This document shows, in pieces, positions 12,210-23,700 of a stretch of 64,000 nucleotides of DNA. This stretch comes from Bactericera cockerelli (taxonomy: Eukaryota; Arthropoda; Insecta; Hemiptera; Triozidae). Both the position numbers and the translations under genes were made by a program. The stretch covers positions 27,554,605-27,618,604 of the forward strand of contig CM044959.1 in NCBI GenBank assembly GCA_024516035.1, written 5' to 3'. The stretch's first letter is position 1, and the number at the start of each line of letters is the position of its first letter. A model generated the notes under the pieces. That model saw only the letters and a program-made list of their open reading frames with translations, was not told where the DNA came from and did not search any database.

Positions 12210-12866
12210 TTTTCCTAATATTTTGGTACAATTCTTATTCTAGTTATTTTTTACAATGTCAAGAAAGATAGTAAAGTTGTAAGTTTTACCTTTATGAATA
12301 CCTACAAGTTAGTGTGTTTCCTATTTTATTTTTCTAAAATTTAGGTTCAAAATTTGTTCTTTCTGGTTGTTAGCCATTCGAAAAATAATTATTTTTTACA
12401 TTGAAATTACTTATGCTCATAAAAAAATGTTAAAGTTCGTTTCAATAAACATCATTGAACGTTTTATCAATGCCTTCCATAGGAAATATAGGGGTACCCG
12501 GTTCTGTCATACCCAGTACCCGGTTCTGAAAGACCGGGTTGACAGAACCGGGTACTTTGACTTTTTTTGAAAAAAATAAATTTAACAAAAAATGGCAATA
12601 CATAGTGACGTATCGTTTTCAAATTTAGATAGCCAACAAAGTTGTGAATGTTTTTCAGTTAAATTTGCTGAGATGGTGATAATGGCTTTTTTGCTAGATG
12701 GCCTAGAAAACTAAGTACCCGGTTTTGGGAGACCTTCCCCTACCTAGAAAAAAATTCAAGGCAGGGGCGCCCGGGACGAGAGCCTGCGTTCAAGTGAGAA
12801 TTTCGAGGGGGGGCCAAGGTCGAGGGGGGGCCCGGGACCCCTGGGCCCCCCTTAAATACGGCCCTG
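11372..12866. mobile_element. Non-autonomous hAT element with perfect 8-bp TSD
   Basis: Terminal inverted repeats begin CAGGGCCGTAT and end ATACGGCCCTG, the hAT-type CAGGG start. The 8-bp direct repeat CCTCTGAT flanks it exactly (11364-11371 and 12867-12874). Only about 260 bp belongs to this element; the rest is a second element nested inside it. No transposase is encoded. Confidence 0.88.
11509..12740. mobile_element. TA-flanked element with dispersed ACCGGGTA motifs, nested in the hAT element
   Basis: The ends are inverted copies (GGGGAAGGTTTGCTAAAACC at the left; the right end is the inverse complement of GGGGAAGGTCTCCCAAAACC) flanked by TA dinucleotides (11507-11508, 12741-12742). The motif ACCGGGTA or its complement TACCCGGT recurs at the termini, near 11.55, 11.89-11.94 and 12.49-12.56 kb. 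Those clusters look like multiple transposase binding sites. No intact transposase is seen; a T-run lies at 12177-12204. A TA target duplication suggests the Tc1/mariner/pogo group. Confidence 0.75.
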
Positions 12867-12975
12867 CCTCTGATGGGCAAGAAGTGACACAATACTTCCT
12901 ATTTAGGTGCTGGGTCATCACAAGCGCACCAGAAGGTATCCCTTACAAACATTTAACCAAATTTTGAATACAATT

Positions 12976-15512
12976 TTCAAGAGAAATTTACTGCATGCTG
13001 TTACTTCACAGTACAGTAAACAATATTTTCTAACTACCCTTTGTACAAAAAACATGAATGAAAACTAGTTTATCTTTCTAGGTAGAAAAGGAAATGTTCC
13101 ATTTCTCTAAATAAATAAGAAAAGAAGAATTGATGAAATAAGATAGTGTGATTGAGGTGAGAAATGAGACACTAATTAAAATTATGTGATGCAAGACTTC
13201 AAATTTCTCCATTGCCTCAAGACATTCAAACATGACATTGACATACTGCACAACTCGTTCTCATTTTCTTTTTTCACAACTCTCCTCTGTCTCTAGTTCA
13301 CCTGATTGCTCTCCCTCTCCACCTTCCCTCTTTCTCCTCTTCTTGACTTTCTCTCCCCATTGAGCCAAAAATACATGTTCTATTTTGCACAGGAATTATA
13401 ATAGAAACAATGAAGTACAAATTTGAAAACAATATAAACAAGAAGAATGTGCAATTCTATTACTCGATCAAAGGCATTCACATCAACAGGGCACTAACCC
13501 TTTCCCTAGTCAATCTCTAAATCTCTGTTATTTATTTTATGCTGATCTGTAACTGTATTTTCTATTTTTATGTAAATTCAATTATTTGAATACCATACCT
13601 AACATTAGAGTGTGTTTCAAATACTATGTTTCAAAGTTTATTTGAGAGTAACTCTTACTTAAAAGACCATTGATCATCGTATGATAACATTGTAAATTGT
13701 ATTATTCTACTCGGAAATGGTTTTCATCATTTTATGATTCAATAAAATTTGTAAATTTCTCCCTGAATAAGATCACGTAATGCTCGGAGAACAGAACCAT
13801 AGGAGTATTAGACCACTCGGTATTCTTGGGAGTGTATATCATTTGTCTCAGTAGAAACCTGACATGCAGGCCTTTATCTTTCCATCGTTTAACTTGCAAT
13901 GGCTGTTGTGTCTTGCTGGAACGACCTTAGCAGAGATCAAACAATTAAGTTCAAGTGGTTTTTCACCAGTTTTCGTTAAAAGTTCATAGACGTTCAAATT
14001 AATCGAGATAAATAATAGAATTTCTCCTTAATATACAGGGTGCACATCAACAGTCAACACTTATGTTAATCAGAAATAACAATGGGTCACTTGCAATTGG
14101 AAAAAATAGTGAATGAATGATTCTATAGTAATCTATGTGTACCAGAAAAATGCATTTCCGCCATCAAAACAACGAAAAGTTCTTTAAGGTTTTTTAGACA
14201 ATTTTAAATTTTTACACGGAAACATTTTAGAATTCCTCTTTGTATCAGAAAAAGGGTATAATGGAATACCGTCGACTCACAAATCACTTGTCTTTGTATT
14301 TTCTCATTGTAAAATTTTATGTGGGTTGAAACTGTCGAAAATATTTATGGTGCTTTATTTTACTGTCGAAGAATTAGCACATGTGCCATACATAGTATCT
14401 ACTTATTACCTAAAAAGTAGACATGGTTCTTATGAGCTAGAATCTAGGTACCTATTAGGCACTAGAAAATATTGGTGTTGGTGATTTTTCATTGCAACAT
14501 GTTGCAGTTTAAAACATAACTGTCATAGCTTTTCTTCAGTCGGGAAAGCAATAATGAAATAAATAATGTGAAGAGAAAAGAAAGAAGTGAAGACAATACC
14601 TCAGACTCAGATGATTGAATACGTAAGAAGGAGGGATGGAAAAACAGAAGAAAATTTGAAAGGGGGTGTTGTTGGAGCTTCGACCAACTGGAGTGGGATG
14701 TCATAACTAAAGGGTCAGGTTACGTAAGTTGTACCTCTTCTTAGTATTTTATTTTTTAATTTACTCGTCTTACGTAATTCGATAAGTTTTCTTTCACTTT
14801 TCACGTAACATCCGTGTTTAAATTGAGTACCTATAACCAACTATTACGTGAGATCTTGTTGTGTGACTTCTGTAGTGAATTGTATTTTTATCTCTATCTC
14901 CAACACAATATTCCTGACATCTGTGATTTGACTGAAACTGTTCAGAATTAATACACTGTCAATGCACACATTCACACGTATGTAATACAGGGAGAATCTT
15001 AAATACGTGACTAAAATTCTAGAGCACGTCCATTGAAATCGAAAATATTCTATAGTGATTTTGTCAAAAATGCTCCATGGCGCCATAGTGCCGGAAATTT
15101 TATGATTTTCCGACCCTGAGGTACTAGTCTGGCTAGGGGACTATAAACAGGGAGTAGACCAGCAGTCTGGCTGGGGGACTATAAACGTGGAGTAGACCAG
15201 CATTGGTTTGGTTCTTGGGGCCCTTGTCAATTATTAGCCTCCTTGTAAAGACAGTGGTAGCTGAGTCATTTCTTCACTATCTGGCTACCATCGTTCCCGA
15301 TGACGCCATCCTATGATGATGATGAGGTGGTATTATATTAGCTGTATCTTTTTTTCTGCTTATTAGAAGTTAAAAATATTTGCACGGTTCGAAAGATCAT
15401 AAAATTTGAAAGAACTTATTTCCAGAGTGCTTTTCAAAAATCGATGCTAAACGCAATAGGATCTTACAATTTCTTTGTGAACTCCGTTTATCATGGAAAA
15501 AAAAGCTATCAA
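12976..15512. other. Intergenic sequence with a mariner-like end and a short tandem duplication
   Basis: No gene seen. ATATACAGGGTGCACATCAA near 14033 looks like the end of a Tc1/mariner-type element related to the one at 43801. At about 15127-15212 a unit of roughly 47 bp containing AGTCTGGCTGGGGGACTATA is present twice. Confidence 0.45.
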
Positions 15513-15660
15513 ATTTGTGTTAGTCACTTTCGTGATATCAAAACTACTCAAACTCGCTTTACTACTAAATCTACGCTGAAAACGGAACTTGAACCACCGA
15601 CCTCTCGGTTACAAGTCAGCCGCCTTATCGATCAAGCTACTGAGGTCGATCCGTTTATCA
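15513..15660 (-). repeat. tRNA-headed SINE, family T1
   Basis: Minus-strand copy: TTGAACCACCGACCTCTCGG, TTACAAGTC and GATCAAGCTACTGAGGTCG are the complements of the family head, and CACTTTCGTGATATCA of its tail. Confidence 0.8.
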
Positions 15661-17139
15661 TGGACGTACAATAATAGCTGAGGTGTATGACATTCTTTCA
15701 AATGAAACAGGTGGGTAGGTGAGTCGCTTTTATTGAACTTAGGTGTACTTGAGCTTTGGGACTTGAATGCAAAACTTTTCGTGAGGTAAGCGAACATGGC
15801 AACAATGTTCATATGGTCTTGATAAGTCTGCATCATGGAAAATGAATCAAACAATGTAGGATATATTTATTGAATTTCTGTGTACATTATTTTCTGTCAA
15901 TAAAAGTTGCGTTTCCTTTTCAAAAGCTCAGTAAACTCAATAACCATGTTCATAAAGTCAGGTATTCAACAGCCTCTCAATGATAAATATCTTCAAGTGG
16001 ATCAAGCTCGCCGGTAGGCGAGCGCTCGTCAAGTAGCGCCAGCCAACCGGCCTATATTAACACGAAACAGAGTTTATATGTATTTTGTTTTATTGTTTTC
16101 GCACACCTCCCGCTAACTTTTATCGATTTTTATTTCAAATTCGTAATTAGACGCGAAAATAGATTGTGTTTCACGAAAGCGCGAGGTTCCTACGATCAGT
16201 TAAAGTCGTTTTCTGGCCACGCGAAAAATCTTGAATTTCATGAAATTATTCATACAGGTTTTTTTTTTTTCAGACCAATTTTCTGTCAAGCGTACAGCAA
16301 TGTGTGCTTGTCGTGGAAAGACGTGAGCTACGTTTTTGAATAGGGAATTTTTATCTCTGCATACCTTTAATAGTTTTAAGTATTTATTTTTTATAGGATA
16401 GGAGATATAGCCTTCTAAAATAAAAGCGGAAAGTTGCACAGAGCCGCCCCTGGTTATCTTGGAGCTGCGATTCTGGTATTTTTCGAAAGGCCTAATTATA
16501 GGAAAAAATATAAAAATATAACCAAATTATTACACTGGACCAAACTTGAGTTATAGCCTTTGAAAGGAATACTTATTTTGGAGCCCAGAGCCGTCTATTG
16601 TTATCCTAGAGATGTATTTCTGGTGTTTTTAGAAGGGTCTAGTCTAAGGGAATGAGATCACTTAAATTCAGATGGTTGAAACAAGTAGAAAAGTCTTTAA
16701 AGCCTTCTAAAGGAATATCTATTATGAACCCTGGAGCCACGCCTAGTTATCCCAAGTTGATGACTGAAGGTTCTTTCTAAAGGTCTAATTACGCAGAATT
16801 ATACTACGATGTAAATAAAAATTTAGAAAAATCAGCGACAGTGTGAGACATAAAAAGAAAAAACTGAATTTAGATTTATGAGAGTAACAAAAATTCTTCG
16901 CCTCACATATAACTTAAAATACGGGTGGGATTCTATCGTCATTGCTTCATCCAAGCTGCCAGCAGACCGTTTTATCAGAGTGGGAACAATAACGTTTTAT
17001 AACTTCAATCAAAGATTTCTACATCAAGAGGTAAACTAGGTCTATATTATTAGAAGTGTATAAAATTTTGGCCAGTAAGAAGTAAAATATTCATGTAGAT
17101 CAAAACAATGATAAATTATAATAAAATATTATGTATTGA
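15661..17139. other. Intergenic sequence containing the unoccupied version of a SINE insertion site
   Basis: No gene seen. About 16000-16090 (AGGCGAGCGCTCGTCAAGTA ... ACACGAAACAGAGTTTATAT) is a dispersed repeat that recurs at 50035-50310, where a T3 SINE interrupts it. Confidence 0.5.
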
Positions 17140-17305
17140 GCAGTCTCTGTGGTCGTCGACTGGTGTAGGTAAAATACAAAGTTTGCAAGGTGGCGGGTTC
17201 GAATCCCGGCTAGGTAGAATTTTTTTTACTCTGTACTTTGGATGTCCGGTTTTCTCGTGAGAAAAAAAAACAGTAGTTGGTAGTTTGAGTCAACCTCCTA
17301 TGACC
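17140..17305 (+). repeat. tRNA-headed SINE, family T4 (diverged)
   Basis: Head AGTCTCTGTGGTCGTCGACT, B-box-like GGCGGGTTCGAATCCC, then the tail ACTCTGTACTTTGGATGTCC and TCTCGTGAGAAAAA. Confidence 0.65.
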
Positions 17306-17930
17306 GTTTAATTTCGAACGAAGTGAGTATAGTTCTCGATCAACATTTATTTGTCACAATCTAATTATCCATCTACCGATGTTTGTAACATGATTTAAGT
17401 TGCATGTTTTGTCCAATCGAGCTGAAATTTTCAGGGTATATTCCATGAATATAATGCTTGCTTATTAATTTATAATTATTAATTTTATATCTCGTATAAT
17501 TTCTCACTTCTTCTGTTTATATCTACTGATTATGCTGAAATGACACCATGTTTAGCAACTCGAAGTTAGGCAAATATATGGGTCAACATTTCCTAGAGCC
17601 ATAGTAAGAGGCACTTTCGGAACATACAATAATACTCGGCACTTTCATTTCCCTCTTTATTTTGCCAAGATCGAATTTCCATCTACCTACCATACGTAGG
17701 TACATAATATAATTAAAATTGTATTATAAACGAAACCACGAAACCGAGCTGTCCGTTTTTTAACGAGTTCATTACTAATTTTTCAATACAAGGTTAAAAC
17801 ACTAGTTGATTATTAATGAATTAATGTTAATGGATTTTAAGATTAAATAGGTATGAGCACCAATTATCCAATTATCACACCAACCTCATTTCAAAACGAT
17901 TGTGACCAGTTGATTGTATTTGGTTTTAAC
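17306..17930. other. Intergenic sequence, nothing recognised
   Basis: AT-rich DNA with no reading frame or repeat that I can name. Confidence 0.35.
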
Positions 17931-18153
17931 GTCATGATTTGAACAAGTAAGGACGGGGATTTTACCCTCCATTCGCTGGGAATCATTCCAGGTACCTACA
18001 TTTACCTCACTCAGCCTGGGTAGGGCTGTGATTCCAGACTCATGTGTTAAGAGGGGAAAAAAACATTAGAAAAGTATGCAACAACCGGAATGGAACTCGA
18101 AATGTCTGGACTACGGGCAGTAGTTACAACCATTACGCCACGGATGCTGGCCA
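17931..18153 (-). repeat. tRNA-headed SINE, family T7
   Basis: Shares GACTACGGGCAGTAGT and ACGCCACGGATGCTGGCC with the copies at 160-372 and 23462-23700. Immediately after it comes GACAGTCTAAATAAAGCA, the end of the LINE 3' tail seen at 21583 and 53786. Confidence 0.75.
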
Positions 18154-19484
18154 CTGACAGTCTAAATAAAGCATTTATTTGAATCAATACTTTTGTAATT
18201 TGAATCGTAAATTACGTAGATCTCATTCAAAATTTACAAATATCTACCTACATATACAGGACATCCATAAAGTCTCACCCAAGCCTGGGTTTCTCGAAAA
18301 CTACTCAAAATATCAAAAAACGCAAAAACCCGTATTTCTTTATTTTTAAGACACCTTTAAAACAATATACCACAAGACACACCATTGTATTTAAGATTTT
18401 AAAGCTGGTCCATGTTCAGCCTGACTGGGGCCGTGTAGGCAGATTTTTTTTTTTTTTTTTTTTTTTGGCTGAAAATTAATCCTTTTAAAAATAAAGGAAT
18501 ATTGGTTTCTTTATTTCTAGAACTGGGTACAGCAGCGAGAGTTACTTAATTGTTCCGATATTATCTATGAATAATATTCAGGCTGTCGGTGTCCTTATAT
18601 TTTTCTCGTTGTCTCTTAGAAACAAGTCTTCTATTTGAAACTTATTTGTCAAACAATTGGTTTAGGGAAATGTACATTATGTAATTCAGTTTATAAAATA
18701 GGAGGTGGAGCTTCTAATCTATTGAAACACTTGAAACTAAAACACCCAACAAATTTTGTGAACCGAGATTCATCTCCTGTAAACGTTCTGAATGCAAAAT
18801 TGTGAGATTCAGTTAGTGTACTGTATAATGAAAGAGCCGGTGCTTTTGCACTTGGTTCTTGAGTGGTTACTCGAATTCATAATTCCATTTACATCCTCTC
18901 TCATAACCTCAAAAACCAAGTACAAAAGTAATTGGATAAATACTCGGTACTTTTAAGTAATCGATTACTGAAGTACCAGTTCCATGAAATACTCGATATC
19001 ACCCTAATTATTGCCAAAAATAATGAAACGGGGTAGTTTTCTGTTAGTGAACCTCGGTAGTGGGTTTCAAAATTTGAAAACATCAAAAAAAATTCTGGGC
19101 GCTATCTAGTGTCACTCAAATAAGGATCACACCTGTTATCTCAAGATTTCCCCTCTCTTCAGCAAGTACTGTGAAATTTTCTTTCAGCATCTTTTCAATG
19201 TTTTTTTTCTATCATTTTTTTCTCCTTGCAATTGTAATTATTTACAGAACAGTACTTGGGTCACAATATAATTTTCGAGCATGCAACTCATTATAACTTT
19301 TTTCCTTAAACAAAGTAGTGTCACCTCACTAGTTCAATATCAACTACCCAACATTTTACATGATAGTCTTATAATATTACTGCGTATCGCAACATCCTTA
19401 AATTAAAAGTCTTTTATCTGTTGATTATTGATTAGTTTTATTTCATTTATCAGAGGAAAATCAATGAAATCAAAAAGTAGTGAT
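18154..19484. other. Intergenic sequence with a mariner-like terminus
   Basis: ATATACAGGACATCCATAAA near 18252 resembles a Tc1/mariner-type inverted-repeat end. A T-run follows near 18447. No coding sequence recognised. Confidence 0.4.
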
Positions 19485-19997
19485 ATCCCCCAAAAAACAC
19501 TACGTGTAAAAATAGTCGTCAAGTGTTGGAATGATCAAAAATAACTGATATCAAAAACGTCAATTTTCTATGTTTGAAGGAATTATTTTTCACGTAATTA
19601 GTCTCTTGATAATTCAACCAAAATAATAGCCTCACACCAACAATACACCTTTGAGCAAACTTTGATTTGGTATTTTGAGAATTTAACCAAAAAAAAGCCA
19701 CACGACAAAACAATGTTCTTGTAAGAACAATGTTGCATAATTACAGAGCCATTGTTCTTACAAGAACATTGTTTTGTCGTGTGGTTTTTTTTTGGTTAAA
19801 TTCTCAAAATACCAAATCAAAGTTTGCTCAAAGGTGTATTGTTGGTGTGAGGCTATTATTTTGGTTGAATTATCAAGAGACTAATTACGTGAAAAATAAT
19901 TCCTTCAAACATAGAAAATTGACGTTTTTGATATCAGTTATTTTTGATCATTCCAACACTTGACGACTATTTTTACACGTAGTGTTTTTTGGGGGAT
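19485..19997. repeat. 513-bp near-perfect palindrome (foldback element)
   Basis: Two 248-bp arms (19485-19732 and 19750-19997) are inverse complements around a 17-nt spacer. I found one mismatch, a C-to-T difference in the poly-T next to GTCGTGTGG. The same open frame appears mirror-imaged in both arms because of the symmetry; it does not resemble a known protein. The ends read ATCCCCCAAAAAACAC inverted; GAT flanks both sides and is only a weak candidate 3-bp target duplication. Confidence 0.9.
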
Positions 19998-20034
19998 GAT
20001 ATTAAACTTTCAACAGTATGTACTTGTTTTTCCT

Positions 20035-20049
<15 letters not shown>

Positions 20050-20068
<19 letters not shown>

Positions 20069-20318
20069 TGGGGGTTTAACGTCGCTTTCAACTGCCATGG
20101 TCATATCACGACGGGGGTTTTACCCTCCATTCGCAGGAAACTCACAAACCTGCTACTCACATTGACCTCACCCAGCCTGAGTGGGGCCGGGAAAAGCCAG
20201 CGTCACGAGAATTAGAATTTGAATGGTCACCCATCCAAGTCTTAACCTCGCTGGATGTCGCTTAACTTCGGTGTTCTGAAGGGAACCGGTGTATTCAACA
20301 TGCCATCGACGCTGGCAT
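20050..20318 (-). repeat. 5S-rRNA-derived SINE
   Basis: On the minus strand this reads CGTCGATGGCATGTTGAATA, CACCGGTTCCCTTCAGAACA, CCGAAGTTAAGCGACATCC and CTTGGATGGGTGACC, then the common tail and a poly-A stretch (a T-run at 20037-20066 on the plus strand). See 37885 for the reasoning. Confidence 0.9.
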
Positions 20319-20928
20319 AAGAAAGTATATGAATGAGAACTCTAGCAAGACTCTTAAGGTTTTTAAAAAATCATCCTATGATATATTTTTACTTCAGTAG
20401 GTATTTATATTGCTTACCTACTTACATTTTTAACATTTTACATAATTATGTAATTTATGACTTTTAGTTTTTATGACAAATAGTTTGACTAAAATCAGTC
20501 CTAAACTGTTATTTTACTTTTATTATTACATTTGCTTTATCAATTTCCATTTTATTATTAAATTTTTAATCACATATTATAAGCATGGCTTGTGAATTGT
20601 AATAGAAAGTCGTATGATGTTCACACCAGTTTATTTAAATGTTCTCCCTGCCCGTGCCCAGGCATCAGCTGCGCGGTACATCAAGCCCCCTGCTGACATG
20701 TCATATTCAGATGATTGCTCATTGCTTCAATAATTTAATGGTTTCAACCGAAGACATTCCCATTTTAATTCCACCTTGTTGAGTTCCTGTCCAAGTCTGC
20801 AGTTCCGTATGGTTCACTAGTTGCTGAATCTGACGTATCCATGCTGATTTTGATGCATTTCAGTTGTTTTTCGTCTTGTCTTCTGTTTTATAGATGACAC
20901 TATTATTTTTGATAAGACCGACCTCAGT
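20319..20928. other. Intergenic sequence with a fragment of dispersed repeat B
   Basis: About 20606-20637 (GAAAGTCGTATGATGTTCAC) matches the 3' end of the repeat at 36048-36618 and 45400-46058. Otherwise AT-rich and unannotated. Confidence 0.45.
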
Positions 20929-21056
20929 AGCTTGAACGGTAAGGCGATGGACTTGTAACCTGGAGGTCGGTGGTTCAAGTCACGGTTTCAGCGTGGATTT
21001 AGTAAAGCGAGTTTGAGTAGTTGTGACGTAAGTGTGATTAACACAAATATGATAAC
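20929..21056 (+). repeat. tRNA-headed SINE, family T1
   Basis: Well-preserved copy: GACCGACCTCAGTAGCTTGA, ACTTGTAACCTGGAGGTCGG, GGTTCAAGTC and tail GCGAGTTTGAGTAGTTGTGA ending AACACAAATATGATAAC. Confidence 0.85.
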
Positions 21057-21153
21057 TTTCAACTAACTTTCATTATTATTGATAAGCCAAAGTCGGTAGG
21101 TACGACATCAAATCTTTCAGAAGATACAACCAATATTTTTCTTCATTTCGTTC

Positions 21154-21222
21154 TCTCTCTCTCATTCATTCCCTCCCTCCCTCCCTCCTCCTCCTCCTCC
21201 TCCTCCTCATCCTCCTCCTCGC
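21154..21222. repeat. Pyrimidine-rich simple repeat, (CTCC)n/(TCC)n
   Basis: CT dinucleotides pass into CCCT and then TCC repeats, all on one strand. Confidence 0.9.
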
Positions 21223-21582
21223 CCTTCTTAATCAAGGATACAACTTCTTTGCCACCTTGTTTACACACGAGGATCATGTTGTACCTGTATAGAATAAAAT
21301 ACATATTTAGCAGCGCACATTATTATTGTAGAGATTACGTAATTCGAATGCAAGCAAGACCACACGAAGGTCAGGATGCCCGTGTCCAGAGGTAAGCTTG
21401 GAGAATGGGGGAGCCTCGGTTTCAACCCTGGTGATCAACCGGTTTCATAAAATTGTCGAAATCGCCATAAGTCTGCACCAGCCAGAGGTGTGTGTTGTTG
21501 AGATGGAGGAAGAAGCAGGCGCGGCCGGTGGGAAAATATTTTGGGGGGGCTGCCACATAAACCGGACTACCATGTTGTACCT

Positions 21583-21662
21583 GTTAGCATAATGGCATAA
21601 TACTGTTAGCATGATGGGACTCCCTGTCTCGAGCTGACAGTCTAAATAAAGCACTACTATAC
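21583..21662 (+). repeat. LINE 3' tail fragment, family L2
   Basis: Contains GTTAGCATGATGGGACTCCC and GACAGTCTAAATAAAGCACT, ending at an AATAAA-containing tail. The same terminus occurs inverted at 53786-54013 and as a stub at 18.16 kb. Confidence 0.55.
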
Positions 21663-23461
21663 TATACAATGGGATTTATAGAGTGTTCCTTTCAGTATCC
21701 ATGCCAATCATAATGATTATTGTAGAAATGGGTCATAATTTTCATTGTGTACGAGGACTTGAGAAAATCCTCTCTTTTTCGTTTGGGGGTGCTGCAGTTC
21801 CACAGCTCTTTAGCTGCGGCTGGTAACAAGAGTGTCATGTAGATAAGCTTTTAGTGTCATGCATGTACAAATATTTATACCTACATTGTAATTGTACCTA
21901 CTCTTCGTACTTATAACGAACCAATTTTTGGGGGTAGAGAAAACATAATTGTAGGAAGAGTCCCTTTGAAGACTAAATTTAAAGTACCTTTTTCTTGTTC
22001 ATATGCATCATTTTTGTTTTGATAGAAAAACATGTAGGTATCTGAGCTCACGGTAGTGCGCCAGGCCAAGTTCCAGCAAGCACGGCAGTGTATCTTTCAC
22101 CCTTATATCAGATCTTCGCTTCTCTTTATCTTAAAGTATGAATTTTGGCAATCATGTTCTGTGCCAAAATTTAGCGAAGAGAGATATTTTCAAAATTTGC
22201 GATTTTGTAACTGAGATCATCAAAATTCTGGGGCACTTCCCGACTACATGGAAAGTTGAAATTTTGATGTAAGGATTGATGTTATGGAAGAATGGAACTT
22301 TTGCAACTCAACTGTCATAAGTTGCTCGAAATATAATTATTAGACATTTTCTGAAATCATTTAGAACTCATCGCTAATTTCTAGCTAAATAGGAGTGTCT
22401 TGTTTGGGCTTCCTCTTTATAGTCTAACTTCCAGATCAAGACATAACTTATTTATGGCCGGGTCGAGATGCGACTCCCAGGTTCCAGCTCATATAGATTT
22501 AAAGTAACGTGATAAATTTCCACCAATCATAGAGCTCCAAAGTGATCACATGACCTTGAATCCCCATGAGCAGGGACCTGTTACGCGCATTTCGACCCGG
22601 CCATTAATAAACTTTACATACCTACCTTATTTTTCATAATTTCAAGTTTGCTCTCTTGCAATTTTCCAAACCAAAACACTTCAATGTGGACGAGTCTCCA
22701 TAATCATTTCCTCAAACACAGCACGTGGGAAATCCCACGGAAGATACATCAGCATTTTATGTATATCGCAGGCTCATGAGATGGGTTCACCCCCCCCCCC
22801 CCCAGTCCCTCCCCCCTCCAGGTGAGAAGGGAGGTACATGAAAATCGTGTTAGTTTTCAGCTCAGATAATCTGAAAGAATAATTCGATTATTTACCTCAC
22901 CAAGAAAATGGCTTTTCTTCCTTGGGTAGTTGATGATTATACAAGCCAATAGGTATACTTCACGTATATACCTACTAATCAAATAATAGCTCATCTGTCT
23001 TGCTTGATTGGTCTTATCGAAAGATAAAAGATCAGTGATGCAAAATGTATTAGACTTAATTATACCACAGTAAACGCGTTATTCTTTATACGTGAAATAT
23101 TAAAAAAGTACATAGTTAAAGAGCGATCCAAAACGAACTTAGTGTTTTCCAATGTATGCCTATTGGTATTACTAAATAATATAAGATACTTCTCCAGATC
23201 TACTGAAATGGGGCCACCGCCAAATACTCGGATAGTATTTATTGCAGCCGCACTTGATCCTTTTTCTCCATTAATCGTATTCCTAATAAATCCTCTACTA
23301 AATCTCTTCAAATTAGCCCCACCGTCTCCACCGCAAATCCAACAAACTAATAATAATTCCGTGTCTCTGAGATAGGTACTGATACCTAAATCACGGTGGT
23401 GAGAGGATTATATGGACGCCCAGATCCAATGTCTTGGCTCCTTTCATGTCCATTGATTCTA
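21663..23461. other. Intergenic sequence with one MITE and a C-run
   Basis: No coding sequence recognised. It contains the small inverted-repeat element annotated at 22454 and an 11-bp C-run near 22793-22803. Confidence 0.4.
22454..22604. mobile_element. Small inverted-repeat element (MITE)
   Basis: The ends ATGGCCGGGTCGAGATGCG and CGCATTTCGACCCGGCCAT are inverse complements with one mismatch, about 150 bp apart. No clear target duplication, so the superfamily is unassigned. Confidence 0.65.
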
Positions 23462-23700
23462 TTTAGTTTTAATGTCCTGACTTGAGGTAGACAGGGCGGG
23501 GGTTTTACCCTCCATACGCTGGGAATCGTACCAGCTAACCACATTAACCTCACCCAGCCTGGGTAGGGCCGGAATTGCCAGCCTCACATGTTCGGAGGGA
23601 ACAGAATTTTCTTTGCGAAAAGTCTGCTTCAACCGGAAATCGAACTCAGGATCTCTGGAATACGGGCAGTAGTCACAACCGTTACGCCACGGAGGCTGGC
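23462..23700 (-). repeat. tRNA-headed SINE, family T7
   Basis: The best-preserved T7 copy: ACCCTCCATACGCTGGGAAT, CCAGCCTCACATGTTCGGAG, ATCGAACTCAGGATCTCTGG and ACGCCACGGAGGCTGGC at the head end. Confidence 0.85.

Larger units (their letters stand above)
11255..12975 (-). repeat. T2 SINE split by a hAT-type insertion
   Basis: The left piece (11255-11371) carries the tail half of the T2 SINE and the right piece (12867-12975) resumes with GGGCAAGAAGTGACACAATA. The two halves are continuous once the 1495-bp insertion and one 8-bp duplication are removed. Confidence 0.8.

Noticed and set aside
19519..19963. Two small genes encoding the same peptide in opposite directions
   Set aside because: They are mirror images forced by the palindrome and resemble no known protein.
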